Positions 17,583 through 25,883 of a stretch of 64,000 nt of DNA are shown in pieces; the first letter of the stretch is position 1; each line of letters opens with the position of its first letter. The notes beneath the pieces are model-generated. The model did no database searches. It was not told the DNA's origin and saw only the letters and a program-made list of their open reading frames with translations. The DNA is from [Mycobacterium] fortunisiensis. Its GTDB lineage: Bacteria > Actinomycetota > Actinomycetes > Mycobacteriales > Mycobacteriaceae. The stretch spans positions 1 to 64,000 of the forward strand of contig NZ_VOMB01000004.1 of the NCBI RefSeq assembly GCF_019050325.1, written 5' to 3'. The position numbers and the translations under genes are program-made.

Positions 17583-17605
17583 CATATGACTATTAGTCAT
17601 ATGAC
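17583..17605. promoter_or_regulatory. Candidate IclR operator: nested perfect palindromes
   Basis: CATATGACTA and TAGTCATATG form a perfect 10-bp inverted repeat with a 1-nt spacer (17583-17603), and AGTCATATGACT at 17594-17605 is itself a 12-bp perfect palindrome. The element is markedly AT-rich against its surroundings and lies upstream of the IclR gene. Size and symmetry fit an IclR dimer or tetramer site. Confidence 0.65.
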
Positions 17606-17648
17606 TGTTTGTAGCATATTGGTGTGGGTGTTGTCACATATCTGTCCG

Positions 17649-17701
17649 AACGTGAAGAAGGTCGCGAGTTTCCGGAGAAATCTCGCGACCTTCTTCACGT
17701 T
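17649..17701 (-). terminator. Perfect 20-bp hairpin downstream of the ring-degradation operon
   Basis: Arms 17649-17668 and 17682-17701 are exact reverse complements over 20 nt with a 13-nt loop. The hairpin begins 10 nt after the stop of the minus-strand delta4-dehydrogenase gene, the last gene of its operon, and lies before the IclR promoter region. No U-tract follows, which is common in mycobacterial terminators. It could also act as a transcript-stabilising or attenuating element between the two units. Confidence 0.7.
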
Positions 17702-17710
17702 GGAGAGCAG

Positions 17711-19177
17711 TTATGCCGTGGCGGCGGCCCGCCCGGCGCGACGACCGTAGAAGCTGCCGTCGCCCAGCGACACCCCGCTGGCATATCCCCAGGCCGCCAG
17801 GCCTGCGGTGCAACGTCCGGCAGCGAACAGTCCAGGGATCGGTTCCCCACTGACGTGTAGCACCTCGGCATCGAGGGTGGTGTGCAGGCCGCCGAGGGTG
17901 AACCCGCCGGTGGATTCGCGCAGGTCGATGGCGCCAACCGGAGATTTGATCGGAGTGAGCCACTGCGGCTTCTTGTGCAGCAGCGAGTCTTCGCCGCGGG
18001 CGGCGCCGTCGTTGTAGGCGGCGACGGTCGATTGCAGGGACCCGGCAGGCAGCCCGATCTCGGCCTCCAGATCCGCGACGGTGTCGGCCACCCACGTCGG
18101 CGGCCGCAGCATCAGCTGCGGCGACAGCGAAGCCATCGCCTCCTCCTGCGCGTCACCGTCGATGATCAGATAGGCGGTGTTGTTCTGGTGATACAGCGTC
18201 AGCTGACCGACGCGGCCGGGATAGGTGTCCTCGGCCACGTAGCGTTGGCCGCGTTCGTTCACCAGAATCCCGCGCACCAGCTGCTGCGGATCGATAAACA
18301 ATGCGACCTCGGTGGCATCCATGTGGGCCAGATCGGCACCGAGCGCCTGCGCCATCCGGATGGCCTGCCCGTCGTGCTGCTCGATCGAGGCGGCCGGGCG
18401 CCCGGCGATGCGCGGGGCGTACCGCGCCACCATGTCGTCGTTGTAGGCGAAGCTGCCGGTGGCCAGCACCACGCCCCGCCGCGCACGGATATCGATCGAG
18501 GTGCCGTAACGCTTGGTCCGGATGCCGACGACGCGACCGTCGGATTCCACGATCAGGGCCTGCACTCGCACGTCGTACAGCGACCGTGCCCCGGCCGCGG
18601 TCGCGGTGTCGACGAGGCCCTTCATCAGCATGTAACCGGCGCTGGACTCGCCCTGCTTCTTGTTCTGCATCTGCGGCACGTGCCCGCGCGGTGCCGGCGC
18701 GGCGATGGTGTTGAACGGGTACGAGTTCTCCCCACCGCTGTACATGAGGCCCTGGTCGCCCATGGGCTCCCAACCGGGCTCGCCGAAGAACTCGGCCTTG
18801 AACGGCACCCCGCAGTCCACCAGCCAGTCGAAATGCGCGACGCTGCCGGAGCAGTAATCGGCGATGCGGCGTTCGTCGGCTCCCGGGCCCATCGCGGCAT
18901 TGAGAAAGGCCGCCATGTTGTCGACTGAATCCTCGAAGCCACAGGCCTTTTGGATCTCGGTGCCGCCTCCTAGGTAGATGAATCCACCAGCCATGGCTGC
19001 AGCCCCGCCCCAGGAGCCGGTGCGCTCCAGCACCAGGACGTCGGCGCCGGCACGCGTCGCCTCCACCGCAGCGGCCGCCCCGGCCACGCCGTAACCGGCG
19101 ATCACCACGTCGGCCTCGTCGGCCCACTCGGTGATCGCGCCGACCGGAATCGGCCGGATGTCGTCAGTCTGCGTCAC
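17711..19177 (-). CDS. FAD-dependent 3-ketosteroid dehydrogenase-like protein, closest in layout to delta4-(5alpha)-dehydrogenase
   Basis: A 488-residue flavoprotein of the fumarate-reductase/KstD superfamily. The N-terminal FAD motif is VVIAGYGVAGAAAAVEA, followed by GGAAAMAGGFIYLGGGT, and the C-terminus carries GLAAWGYASGVSLGDG. In that last motif a Tyr and a Ser two residues later fall at about 465 and 467; in the Rhodococcus delta4-(5alpha)-ketosteroid dehydrogenase I recall catalytic Tyr466 and Ser468 in a 489-residue protein, a near-exact fit. Delta1-dehydrogenases are usually longer (about 560). The GTG start overlaps the upstream dioxygenase stop (GTGA). It would introduce a ring-A double bond in a 5alpha-reduced 3-keto substrate; other 3-keto cyclic substrates remain possible. 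Confidence 0.82.
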   Translation of the reverse strand: MTQTDDIRPIPVGAITEWADEADVVIAGYGVAGAAAAVEATRAGADVLVLERTGSWGGAAAMAGGFIYLGGGTEIQKACGFEDSVDNMAAFLNAAMGPGADERRIADYCSGSVAHFDWLVDCGVPFKAEFFGEPGWEPMGDQGLMYSGGENSYPFNTIAAPAPRGHVPQMQNKKQGESSAGYMLMKGLVDTATAAGARSLYDVRVQALIVESDGRVVGIRTKRYGTSIDIRARRGVVLATGSFAYNDDMVARYAPRIAGRPAASIEQHDGQAIRMAQALGADLAHMDATEVALFIDPQQLVRGILVNERGQRYVAEDTYPGRVGQLTLYHQNNTAYLIIDGDAQEEAMASLSPQLMLRPPTWVADTVADLEAEIGLPAGSLQSTVAAYNDGAARGEDSLLHKKPQWLTPIKSPVGAIDLRESTGGFTLGGLHTTLDAEVLHVSGEPIPGLFAAGRCTAGLAAWGYASGVSLGDGSFYGRRAGRAAATA

Positions 19178-20082
19178 GGGCGCATCGCGGCGGGCAGATC
19201 GGACACCCACTGGTGACCCCAGTAGCTGTCGGCGGTGATTTCCTCTGCCGTGTAATAGGTTTCGTCGACTCGCATGCCCTCGGTACCGAACTCGATATCC
19301 CAGTCGCCGGGGGCGCGCACGTAGAAGGACACCATCTTGTCGTTGGTGTGGCGGCCGAGCGTGGACGACAGCTGGAAGCCCTCGGCGTTGACCCGGTCCA
19401 GGGCCTGGCCCACCGCGTCGAGGGTGTCCACCTCCACCATGAGGTGGATCAGCCCGGGATCACGCAGATTCTGTGCGGGACAGATCGCCAGGCTGTGATG
19501 GCGCTCGTTGACCCCCATGAACCGGACCCGGATCGGCCCGAACTCCGGCGGTGCCGGGACGCGGAAGGCGCCGCGCGACTTGAAACCCAGTACCTCGGTG
19601 TAGAACTGGAACAACCCGTCGACGTCGAGTGCGGGCAGTACCACGTGCCCCAGCCCCTGCTCGCCGGTCACGAACTTCGCGCCGTGCGGGGTGACGACGG
19701 GGGAGTGGTCCAGGACCGCGCCGTGGAACACCTCCAAGACGGTGCCGGCCGGATCCTCGAAGGCGATGACCTCCTCGACCCGGCGCGCGTCGGCCTCGTC
19801 CAGCGAGAGTTGCTTGAACGGCACACCGGCGGCGTCGAGTGCTGCCTTGACCTGCTCAAGGTCGGCGTGGTCGCGCACCTCCCAGCCGACGGTCACGATC
19901 TTGTCGGACTCGCCGGGCACCACGATGATGCGGGCGGCCCGCTCATCCATCCGCAGATACAACGCGGATTCCTCAGGCCCGGTCCCGGTGGCGAAGCCGA
20001 GCACATTGAAGGCGAAGTGCCGCCAGCGGTCGATGTCGGTGGCCGCGACGGTGACGTAGCCGAGGCTCTTGATCAGTCCCAT
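19174..20082 (-). CDS. HsaC/BphC-like extradiol (meta-cleaving) dioxygenase
   Basis: A 302-residue two-domain vicinal-oxygen-chelate protein, the length of HsaC and BphC. The C-terminal half carries the Fe(II) ligands: His in GLGHVVLPALD, His in GLIHLMVEVD and Glu in WDIEFGTEG; the catalytic His lies in NERHHSLAI and the conserved Tyr in VSFYVRAPG. The N-terminal domain keeps the fold (YLRMDERAARIIVVPGE). Such enzymes open catecholic rings; HsaC acts on the aromatised A ring of steroids. It sits between the HsaA-like gene and the ketosteroid dehydrogenase-like gene, overlapping the latter by 4 nt. The substrate need not be the cholesterol-derived catechol, since organisms carry several paralogues. 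Confidence 0.9.
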   Translation of the reverse strand: MGLIKSLGYVTVAATDIDRWRHFAFNVLGFATGTGPEESALYLRMDERAARIIVVPGESDKIVTVGWEVRDHADLEQVKAALDAAGVPFKQLSLDEADARRVEEVIAFEDPAGTVLEVFHGAVLDHSPVVTPHGAKFVTGEQGLGHVVLPALDVDGLFQFYTEVLGFKSRGAFRVPAPPEFGPIRVRFMGVNERHHSLAICPAQNLRDPGLIHLMVEVDTLDAVGQALDRVNAEGFQLSSTLGRHTNDKMVSFYVRAPGDWDIEFGTEGMRVDETYYTAEEITADSYWGHQWVSDLPAAMRP

Positions 20083-20095
20083 GTAGCTCGTCCTC

Positions 20096-21277
20096 TCAGA
20101 TCATCGCCCGCAGCGGACCCTGCGGGTCCACGCCCAGCGAGCTCAGTGCCGAGGCGTGATAGACCGTGCCGGGTACGTGAATGGCATGCGCCTGGCCGAC
20201 GTGCACATCGCGCCAATAGCGTTGCAGCGGTTTGTCCATCCGCGCCGCGTTGCCGCCGCACCGGGCGAAGATCTCGTCGACCGCCGACACCGCCCGCCAC
20301 ACCGCCCGCACCTGGGTGCGCCGGCCCGCGGCCCGGTCCTCGAACGACACTTCGGAGCCCGAGTCGACGAGGTCGTAGATTCGGTCGGCGTTGGCCAACA
20401 GCTCCTGGCGCGCCGCGTTGATATCTGCGGCGGCCTCCCCGATCGCGTACATGACGTAGGGATCATCCTTGATCGCCACACCGCTGGAGTTGACCCGCTC
20501 CCGCTGGTAATCGAGCGCGGCGGCCAGCGCGCCTTCGGCGATTCCGATGGTGGCTGAGCTGATGCCGAGCGGGAACATGGTCGACCACGGCATCAGGTAG
20601 AGGGTCTCGGTCATCCCGGCCTCGCGCTGGGCGGTGCCGTCCATCACCTTCATCGCGTCCATCGTCCGGTACGACGGCACGAACGCGTCCTTGACGATGA
20701 CGTCCTTGGAGCCGGTTCCGCGCAGCCCCACCACGTTCCACGAGTCCTCCACGATCTCGTAGTCCTTGCGCGGCAGAATCATGTGCAGCATCTGCGGGGG
20801 CATCAGCGGTTTACCGTCGCTGTCGCCGATCATCGCGCCCAGGAAAATCCAATCGCAATGGTCTGTGCCCGAGCTGAACTGCCAGCGGCCGTTGAAGAGG
20901 TAACCGCCGTCGACCGGGGTGGCCACTCCCTGCGGCGCGTAGGGCGACGCCACCCAGGTGTCGACGTCGTCGGCCCAGATCTCGGCGGCGACACGGGGGT
21001 CGGCGTAGGCGAGCTGGTAGGGGTGTACACCCACCACCCCGTTGATCCATCCGGCCGACGGGTCCAGCGCGGCGGTGGCCATCACGGTCTCGGCGAACTC
21101 GCGCGGATGGACCTCCAGGCCGCCGTGCGCCTTGGGCTGCAGCAAGCGGATGTTGCCCGCCGCCTTCATCAGCTTCACGGTGTCGTCGGTGAGCTTGCCG
21201 ATCTTCTCGGCTTCGGTGCCTTGCTGACGCAACTGGTCGGCGATGTCGCGCACCCGGTCGATCACGCGCTCGGTCAT
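20096..21277 (-). CDS. HsaA-like flavin-dependent monooxygenase (acyl-CoA-dehydrogenase fold)
   Basis: A 393-residue protein of the acyl-CoA-dehydrogenase-like, FMNH2-dependent hydroxylase group. Segments LLQPKAHGGLEVHPREF, INGVVGVHPYQLAYADP, FSSGTDHCDWIFLGAM, VVGLRGTGSKDVIVKD and QRYWRDVHVGQAHA follow the HsaA pattern I recall, in the same order. HsaA ortho-hydroxylates a phenolic steroid intermediate to the catechol that HsaC cleaves, and depends on a separate flavin reductase, HsaB. No HsaB-like gene is present in this window, so reduced flavin must come from elsewhere. It lies 13 nt upstream of the HsaC-like gene, consistent with sequential steps. Confidence 0.88.
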   Translation of the reverse strand: MTERVIDRVRDIADQLRQQGTEAEKIGKLTDDTVKLMKAAGNIRLLQPKAHGGLEVHPREFAETVMATAALDPSAGWINGVVGVHPYQLAYADPRVAAEIWADDVDTWVASPYAPQGVATPVDGGYLFNGRWQFSSGTDHCDWIFLGAMIGDSDGKPLMPPQMLHMILPRKDYEIVEDSWNVVGLRGTGSKDVIVKDAFVPSYRTMDAMKVMDGTAQREAGMTETLYLMPWSTMFPLGISSATIGIAEGALAAALDYQRERVNSSGVAIKDDPYVMYAIGEAAADINAARQELLANADRIYDLVDSGSEVSFEDRAAGRRTQVRAVWRAVSAVDEIFARCGGNAARMDKPLQRYWRDVHVGQAHAIHVPGTVYHASALSSLGVDPQGPLRAMI

Positions 21278-21360
21278 TGTTCGGTCCTATCGTCGAGGGC
21301 TGGCATTGATGGTGTACCGCTTTGATCCCCGTGGGCGCTGCCAATCCCGGTCAGTGGAAA

Positions 21361-22425
21361 TCAGAACTCGATGTGGATGTCGTCGGAGACCGGCCGGGCC
21401 TGGCAACCGAGGATCACCCCGTCGGCGAGGTCCTCGGGCTCCAGGATGTCGCAGGCGGCCATGTCCACCTCGCCACAAACCACCGTGGCCGCGCACGACC
21501 CGCACTGGCCCTCCTTGCAGGAGTACGGCACGTCGACGCCGGCCCCAATGAGCACGTCGACCAACGTCGCCTGTCGGGGCCACCTGAGCCGGTGGCTGGC
21601 CCCGTCGAGGTCCACCTGCACGGTTGCGCTGTCACCGTCGTCGGAATCCGTTGCCACGCGGGTGGTGTCTTCGGCGAACGGGTCACCGGACAGCGACTGG
21701 AACACCTCGAGGTGGGTCCGCTCCCGCGGCACCCCGGCCTCGGCGAGCGTCTCCTTGATCACCGCCATGAACGGTGCCGGACCGCACACGAACGATTCGA
21801 AGCCCGCGGACCCGGCGAAGACGGTCTGGGTGAACCCGCTCAGCTGGGCCCGGGTCGGCAGGCCCCGGATCGACTCCAGCCAGTGCAGCACCGTCAGCCG
21901 GCCCGCATAGCGGGCGGCGAGGTCGCGGAGTTCGGCGGCGAAGATCACCGAGCGCTCGTCGCGGTTGGCGTAGCACAGGACCACCCGGCCGGTACCGGCC
22001 ACCAGCACCGATTTCAGGATCGACATCACCGGCGTGATGCCGCTTCCGGCCGCCCACAGCAGGAAGTCGGCATCGAGGCTTGCCGGGGTGAACAACCCCG
22101 AGGGCGGCAGCACCTCGATGGTGTCGCCGACATTGACGTTGTCGCACAACCAGTTCGAACCGTAGCCGTCGGCGGTGCGCTTGACGGTCACCTTGGGTGC
22201 GGCGTCGGTGTGCGGTGAGCTGGCCAGGGAATAGCACCGGGCCACCGATCCGGTCAGCTCGCTGGGGACCCGCAGGGTCAGGAACTGCCCGGGGCGGTAG
22301 GAGAACTGCTCGCGTCGCTCCTCGGGGATGCTGAAGACCAGCGAGCGCGCGTCGGGGCTCTCGTCGATGACATCGGCCACCGTGACGAGGACGCTCCGGG
22401 TGGTCTGGATGCTCGCGTCGGTCAT
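21361..22425 (-). CDS. KshB-like ferredoxin reductase of a Rieske oxygenase (FAD, NAD, plant-type [2Fe-2S])
   Basis: A 354-residue reductase in the order FAD, NAD, ferredoxin. The FAD site shows RCYSLASSP (R-x-Y-S), the NAD domain GSGITPVMSI and FVCGPAPFM, and the C-terminal plant-type cluster CKEGQCGSC with a fourth Cys in ILGC. KshB, the reductase of 3-ketosteroid 9alpha-hydroxylase, has this layout; related reductases serve phenylacetyl-CoA and other ring hydroxylases. No Rieske oxygenase subunit (KshA) is in the window, so its partner is encoded elsewhere or it serves a different oxygenase. It heads the minus-strand operon, 83 nt before the HsaA-like gene, and is divergent from the second BVMO. 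The ATG at 22425 gives the normal N-terminus. Confidence 0.88.
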   Translation of the reverse strand: MTDASIQTTRSVLVTVADVIDESPDARSLVFSIPEERREQFSYRPGQFLTLRVPSELTGSVARCYSLASSPHTDAAPKVTVKRTADGYGSNWLCDNVNVGDTIEVLPPSGLFTPASLDADFLLWAAGSGITPVMSILKSVLVAGTGRVVLCYANRDERSVIFAAELRDLAARYAGRLTVLHWLESIRGLPTRAQLSGFTQTVFAGSAGFESFVCGPAPFMAVIKETLAEAGVPRERTHLEVFQSLSGDPFAEDTTRVATDSDDGDSATVQVDLDGASHRLRWPRQATLVDVLIGAGVDVPYSCKEGQCGSCAATVVCGEVDMAACDILEPEDLADGVILGCQARPVSDDIHIEF

Positions 22426-22544
22426 GGGCGGAGATTCTGACCATCGGGGCCGACAGTGCCAACCCACCGGTTCCGGTGGCCGGGACGCTGGGGCGAGGCG
22501 TCCGGTGACCGGGAACCGCGGCCGCCGGGCCAGGCGCCGGCGCC

Positions 22545-22550
22545 TACCGT
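22545..22550 (+). promoter_or_regulatory. Probable -10 box (TACCGT) for a leaderless BVMO transcript
   Basis: TACCGT fits TANNNT and ends 7 nt before the GTG at 22558. This is the main reason to prefer that GTG over the ATG at 22573. Confidence 0.4.
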
Positions 22551-22557
22551 ACGGCGG

Positions 22558-24171
22558 GTGAGCAGTGGATCGATGAGCGTCGTGGATGTTGTGGTGGTGG
22601 GCGCCGGCTTCGGCGGCCTGTACGCGGTACACAAGTTCCGGTCACAGGGGCTGTCGGTGCGGGCCTTCGAGGCCGCACCCGAAGTGGGCGGAACCTGGTA
22701 CTTCAACCGCTACCCGGGAGCGCGGTGCGACGTCGAGAGCGTCGACTACTGCTACTCGTTCTCCGATGAACTCCAGCAAGAGTGGACCTGGACCGAGAAG
22801 TACGCCACCCAGGCCGAAATCCTCAAGTACATCAACTGGGTCGCCGACAAGCTCGATCTGCGCCGCGACATCACATTCGAGACCAGGGTGAGTTCAGCGG
22901 TGCTGGACGAGCAGACGCTGCGCTGGACCGTCACCACCGATACCGGTGAGACCGTCGACGCGCGGTTCGTGGTGATGGCCACCGGGCCGTTGTCGGCCGC
23001 GATGACCCCTGACTTCCCGGGCCTGGACACCTTCGCCGGGGACATCTATCACACCGCCCACTGGCCACACGAGGACGTGGATTTCACCGGCAAGCGCGTC
23101 GCGGTGATCGGCACCGGATCCTCGGGGATCCAGTCCATCCCGCTCATCGCCGAACAGGCCGAGGCGCTCTACGTGTTCCAGCGGACCCCGAACTACAGTG
23201 TGCCGGCCGGCAACCGTCCACTGACCGGCGAGGAGACCGCCGCGATCAAGGCCAACTACGCCGAGCGGCGCCGGATGTCGTGGCGCAGCGGCGGCGGCTC
23301 ACCGCATGTGGCGCACCCGAAGCTGACCATGGAAGCCACGCCTGAGGAACGGCGTGACGCCTTCGAGAAGCGTTGGGAACTGGGCGGTGTGCTGTTCTCC
23401 AAGACTTTCACCGACCAGATGGTTTCCCTGGAGGCCAACGAGGAGGCTCGTAAATTCTACGAGGACAAGATCCGCGCCGTCATCGATGACCCAGACCTGG
23501 CCGAAGCCCTGATCCCGACCGACCATCCGATCGGTACCAAGCGGATCTGCACCGACACCAACTACTTTCAGACGTTCAACCGGCCCAACGTCCACCTGGT
23601 GAGTGTCCGTAAGACGCCGATCGAATCGATCGACGCGTCGGGCATCAACACCTCCGACGCGCACTATGACATCGACGCGCTGGTGCTGGCCACCGGATTC
23701 GACGCGATGACCGGGACGCTGGCCAAGATCGACATCGTGGGCCGGGGCGGCAAGAAGCTGGTCGATGACTGGGCTGACGGGACCCGCACCTACCTGGGAC
23801 TGGGCACCGACGGTTTTCCCAACCTTTTCCTGGTATCCGGTCCAGGGGCCCCCGCGGTGCTGGCCAACATGGTTCTGCACGCCGAGGCCCACGTGAACTG
23901 GATCGCCGACGCCATCACCTATCTCGACCAGAACGGCTACGCCGCAATCGAACCGACCGATGATGCGGTGGACAGCTGGATCGCCGAGTGCGCCCAGCGC
24001 GCCGAGGCCACACTGTTCACCAAGGCCAACTCCTGGTACATGGGCGCCAACGTGCCGGGCAAGCCCCGGATGTTCATGCTGTTCATCGGAGGCTTCGGGA
24101 CATACCTGGACATCTGCAACGAGGCAGCGGCGGCCGGATACAAGGGATTCGATCTGCTGAAGGCGCCGTAG
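22558..24171 (+). CDS. Type I Baeyer-Villiger monooxygenase, cyclohexanone/steroid type
   Basis: A 537-residue FAD/NADPH monooxygenase with no N-terminal extension: VVVVGAGFGGLYAVHKF near the N-terminus, GGTWYFNRYPGARCD, the BVMO fingerprint FAGDIYHTAHWP, then the NADPH motif VAVIGTGSSGIQSI and a late VLATGFDAMTG. Size and motifs are those of cyclohexanone, cyclopentadecanone or steroid BVMOs. It forms a lactone or ester from a cyclic or linear ketone. It is divergent from the KshB-like gene and leads a forward cassette with two SDRs, a luciferase-like oxidoreductase and a SnoaL-like protein. The GTG at 22558 is favoured by a -10 box at leaderless distance; ATG 22573 is the alternative. Confidence 0.9.
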   Translation: MSSGSMSVVDVVVVGAGFGGLYAVHKFRSQGLSVRAFEAAPEVGGTWYFNRYPGARCDVESVDYCYSFSDELQQEWTWTEKYATQAEILKYINWVADKLDLRRDITFETRVSSAVLDEQTLRWTVTTDTGETVDARFVVMATGPLSAAMTPDFPGLDTFAGDIYHTAHWPHEDVDFTGKRVAVIGTGSSGIQSIPLIAEQAEALYVFQRTPNYSVPAGNRPLTGEETAAIKANYAERRRMSWRSGGGSPHVAHPKLTMEATPEERRDAFEKRWELGGVLFSKTFTDQMVSLEANEEARKFYEDKIRAVIDDPDLAEALIPTDHPIGTKRICTDTNYFQTFNRPNVHLVSVRKTPIESIDASGINTSDAHYDIDALVLATGFDAMTGTLAKIDIVGRGGKKLVDDWADGTRTYLGLGTDGFPNLFLVSGPGAPAVLANMVLHAEAHVNWIADAITYLDQNGYAAIEPTDDAVDSWIAECAQRAEATLFTKANSWYMGANVPGKPRMFMLFIGGFGTYLDICNEAAAAGYKGFDLLKAP

Positions 24172-24185
24172 TGCCGACGCCGCAC

Positions 24186-24203
24186 CTGACCGAGAACGGT
24201 CAG
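24186..24203 (+). repeat. Short perfect hairpin between the BVMO and SDR genes
   Basis: CTGACCG and CGGTCAG form a 7-bp perfect stem with an AGAA tetraloop in the 66-nt gap. It could reduce read-through or protect the upstream mRNA; there is no U-tract. Confidence 0.4.
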
Positions 24204-24237
24204 CAGATGCCCGAAGTACACAACGTCAGGAGACACT

Positions 24238-25032
24238 GTGATTGATCTGGCCAAGTACGGACCGTGGGCTGTCATCGCCGGAGGCTCCGAAGGGGTGGGG
24301 GCCGAGTTCGCCCGACAACTTGCGAAGTCCGGATTCAACCTGGTGCTCATCGCCCGCAAGCCCGGTCCGCTGACCGCCACCGCCGAGCAGTGCCGCGAGC
24401 TGGGTGTCGAGGTGCGCGCGATCTCGGTGGATCTGCTGGATCCCCAATCAGTTTCGCGGATCGCCGAACAGACCGCCGATCTCGAGGTGGGGCTGCTGAT
24501 CTACAACGCAGGCGCCAGCACCTGCAACGAGTTGTTCCTCGACACCGACCTGGGCGAGTTCCAGAAGGTCACCGACCTCAACGTCACCCGGATGCTCGAA
24601 ATGGTGCAGCACTACGGACGCCCGATGGTCGACCGCGGCCGCGGCGGCATCATGATCGTCGGTTCGCTGTCGGGTTACATGGGCGCCTGGCGCCACTCCA
24701 TCTACGCCGGCGCCAAGGCGTTCTCCCGGATGTTCGCCGAAAGCCTTTGGCTGGAACTGCGTGAACGCAACGTGGACGTCCTCGAGCTGGTGTTGGGCGT
24801 GACGCGCACTCCGGCGATGGAGCGGGTCGGATTGAACTTCGATGCTCCTGGCATCCTGGTGAACGAGCCGGCCGAGGTGGCTGCCGAGGGTCTTGCCCAC
24901 CTGGCCGACGGCCCGGTGTGGGTGGCCGGCGGCAACGCCGAGCGGGCCGAGGCCAACAGCGCCCCGGACCGGTCCCGGGTGGTGCTGGAATCGCATGAGG
25001 CCATCATGGCGCTCATCGCGGGGGCACACTGA
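24238..25032 (+). CDS. Short-chain dehydrogenase/reductase (SDR)
   Basis: A 264-residue SDR. Its cofactor loop is the variant AGGSEGVGAEFARQLA, with NAG in IYNAGAST, catalytic Ser in VGSLSGYMG and Tyr-x3-Lys in YAGAKAFS. The N-terminus LAKYGPWAVI is typical of the 'classical-2' SDRs seen in mycobacterial lipid loci. It starts with GTG at 24238 behind AGGAG. It probably interconverts an alcohol and a ketone, either feeding or draining the BVMO directly upstream. The following LLM gene begins two bases after its stop, so the cassette is cotranscribed. Confidence 0.88.
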   Translation: MIDLAKYGPWAVIAGGSEGVGAEFARQLAKSGFNLVLIARKPGPLTATAEQCRELGVEVRAISVDLLDPQSVSRIAEQTADLEVGLLIYNAGASTCNELFLDTDLGEFQKVTDLNVTRMLEMVQHYGRPMVDRGRGGIMIVGSLSGYMGAWRHSIYAGAKAFSRMFAESLWLELRERNVDVLELVLGVTRTPAMERVGLNFDAPGILVNEPAEVAAEGLAHLADGPVWVAGGNAERAEANSAPDRSRVVLESHEAIMALIAGAH

Positions 25033-25034
25033 CG

Positions 25035-25883
25035 GTGCGGCTGGGTCTGTCGACACCGGTGGTGGTGCAGGTCCCTGGCATCGCGTCACCTTGGGAGGCC
25101 GAAGCGGGAATCGAAGACCTGGCCCGGATCGCCTCTACCGCAGATGATCTCGGCTTTGATTACCTGACCTGTTCCGAGCATGTGGGTGTGCCGTCGGCGG
25201 ATGCGGCGGCGCGCGGTGCGGTGTACTGGGATCCGCTGGCCACGCTGGGATTCCTGGCCGCGCACACCCGGCGGATCCGGCTGGCCACTTCCGTGCTGGT
25301 GCTGGGCTATCACCACCCGCTGGAGATCGCCAAACGGTACGGCACCCTGGACCGGGTCAGCGCCGGGCGCTTGGTGCTCGGGGTGGGAATCGGTTCCCTG
25401 AAAGAGGAATTCGACCTGCTCGGTGCGCCGTGGCCGCAGCGGGCGGTGCGGGCCGATGATGCGCTGCGGGCGCTGCGGGTCTCGTTGTCGGATGCCACCC
25501 CGGCCTATCACGGTCCGTTCTACGACTTTGAGGGCATGACGGTGCTGCCGCACGCCGAGCAGGACCGGGTGCCGATCTGGGTCGGCGGCCGCAGCGCCGC
25601 GTCGCTGCGCCGGGCGGTCGAGCTGGCCGACGGCTGGATGCCGTTCGGGTTGGCATCGGGATCGGTGCGGGATCTGCTGGCCGGCGCCGAACTGCCCGCC
25701 GGATTCGACGTGTTGCTCTCGGTCAGCGTGGATCCCGGGTCCGACCCGGTGGCCACCCGGGACCGGCTGACAACCCTGCGTGATGCCGGTGCCACCGCGA
25801 TCACCTGCGCGGTGCGGGCCGACAGCGCAGACCACTATTGCGAGCAACTCGCCCGGTTGCGTGATATCGAGGAGCACCTATGA
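25035..25883 (+). CDS. LLM-class (probably F420-dependent) oxidoreductase
   Basis: A 282-residue luciferase-like TIM-barrel oxidoreductase. Evidence: FDYLTCSEHVGVPSAD (the usual substrate-site EH motif), LATSVLVLGYHHPLEIAKR, RLVLGVGIGSLKEEFDLLG and VPIWVGGRSAASLRRAVE. It would use F420H2 or FMNH2 for a reduction or hydroxylation. It starts at a GTG two bases after the SDR stop, and its stop overlaps the SnoaL-like start (ATGA, 25880-25883). It is distinct in sequence from the LLM protein at the left edge. A step in the catabolism of the BVMO substrate is inferred from the tight cassette. Confidence 0.88.
   Translation: MRLGLSTPVVVQVPGIASPWEAEAGIEDLARIASTADDLGFDYLTCSEHVGVPSADAAARGAVYWDPLATLGFLAAHTRRIRLATSVLVLGYHHPLEIAKRYGTLDRVSAGRLVLGVGIGSLKEEFDLLGAPWPQRAVRADDALRALRVSLSDATPAYHGPFYDFEGMTVLPHAEQDRVPIWVGGRSAASLRRAVELADGWMPFGLASGSVRDLLAGAELPAGFDVLLSVSVDPGSDPVATRDRLTTLRDAGATAITCAVRADSADHYCEQLARLRDIEEHL

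Noticed and set aside
17711..19177. Delta1-dehydrogenase (KstD proper) as the name of this gene
   Set aside because: At 488 residues it is clearly shorter than delta1 enzymes, and the C-terminal Tyr-x-Ser positions match the delta4-(5alpha) enzyme as I recall it.
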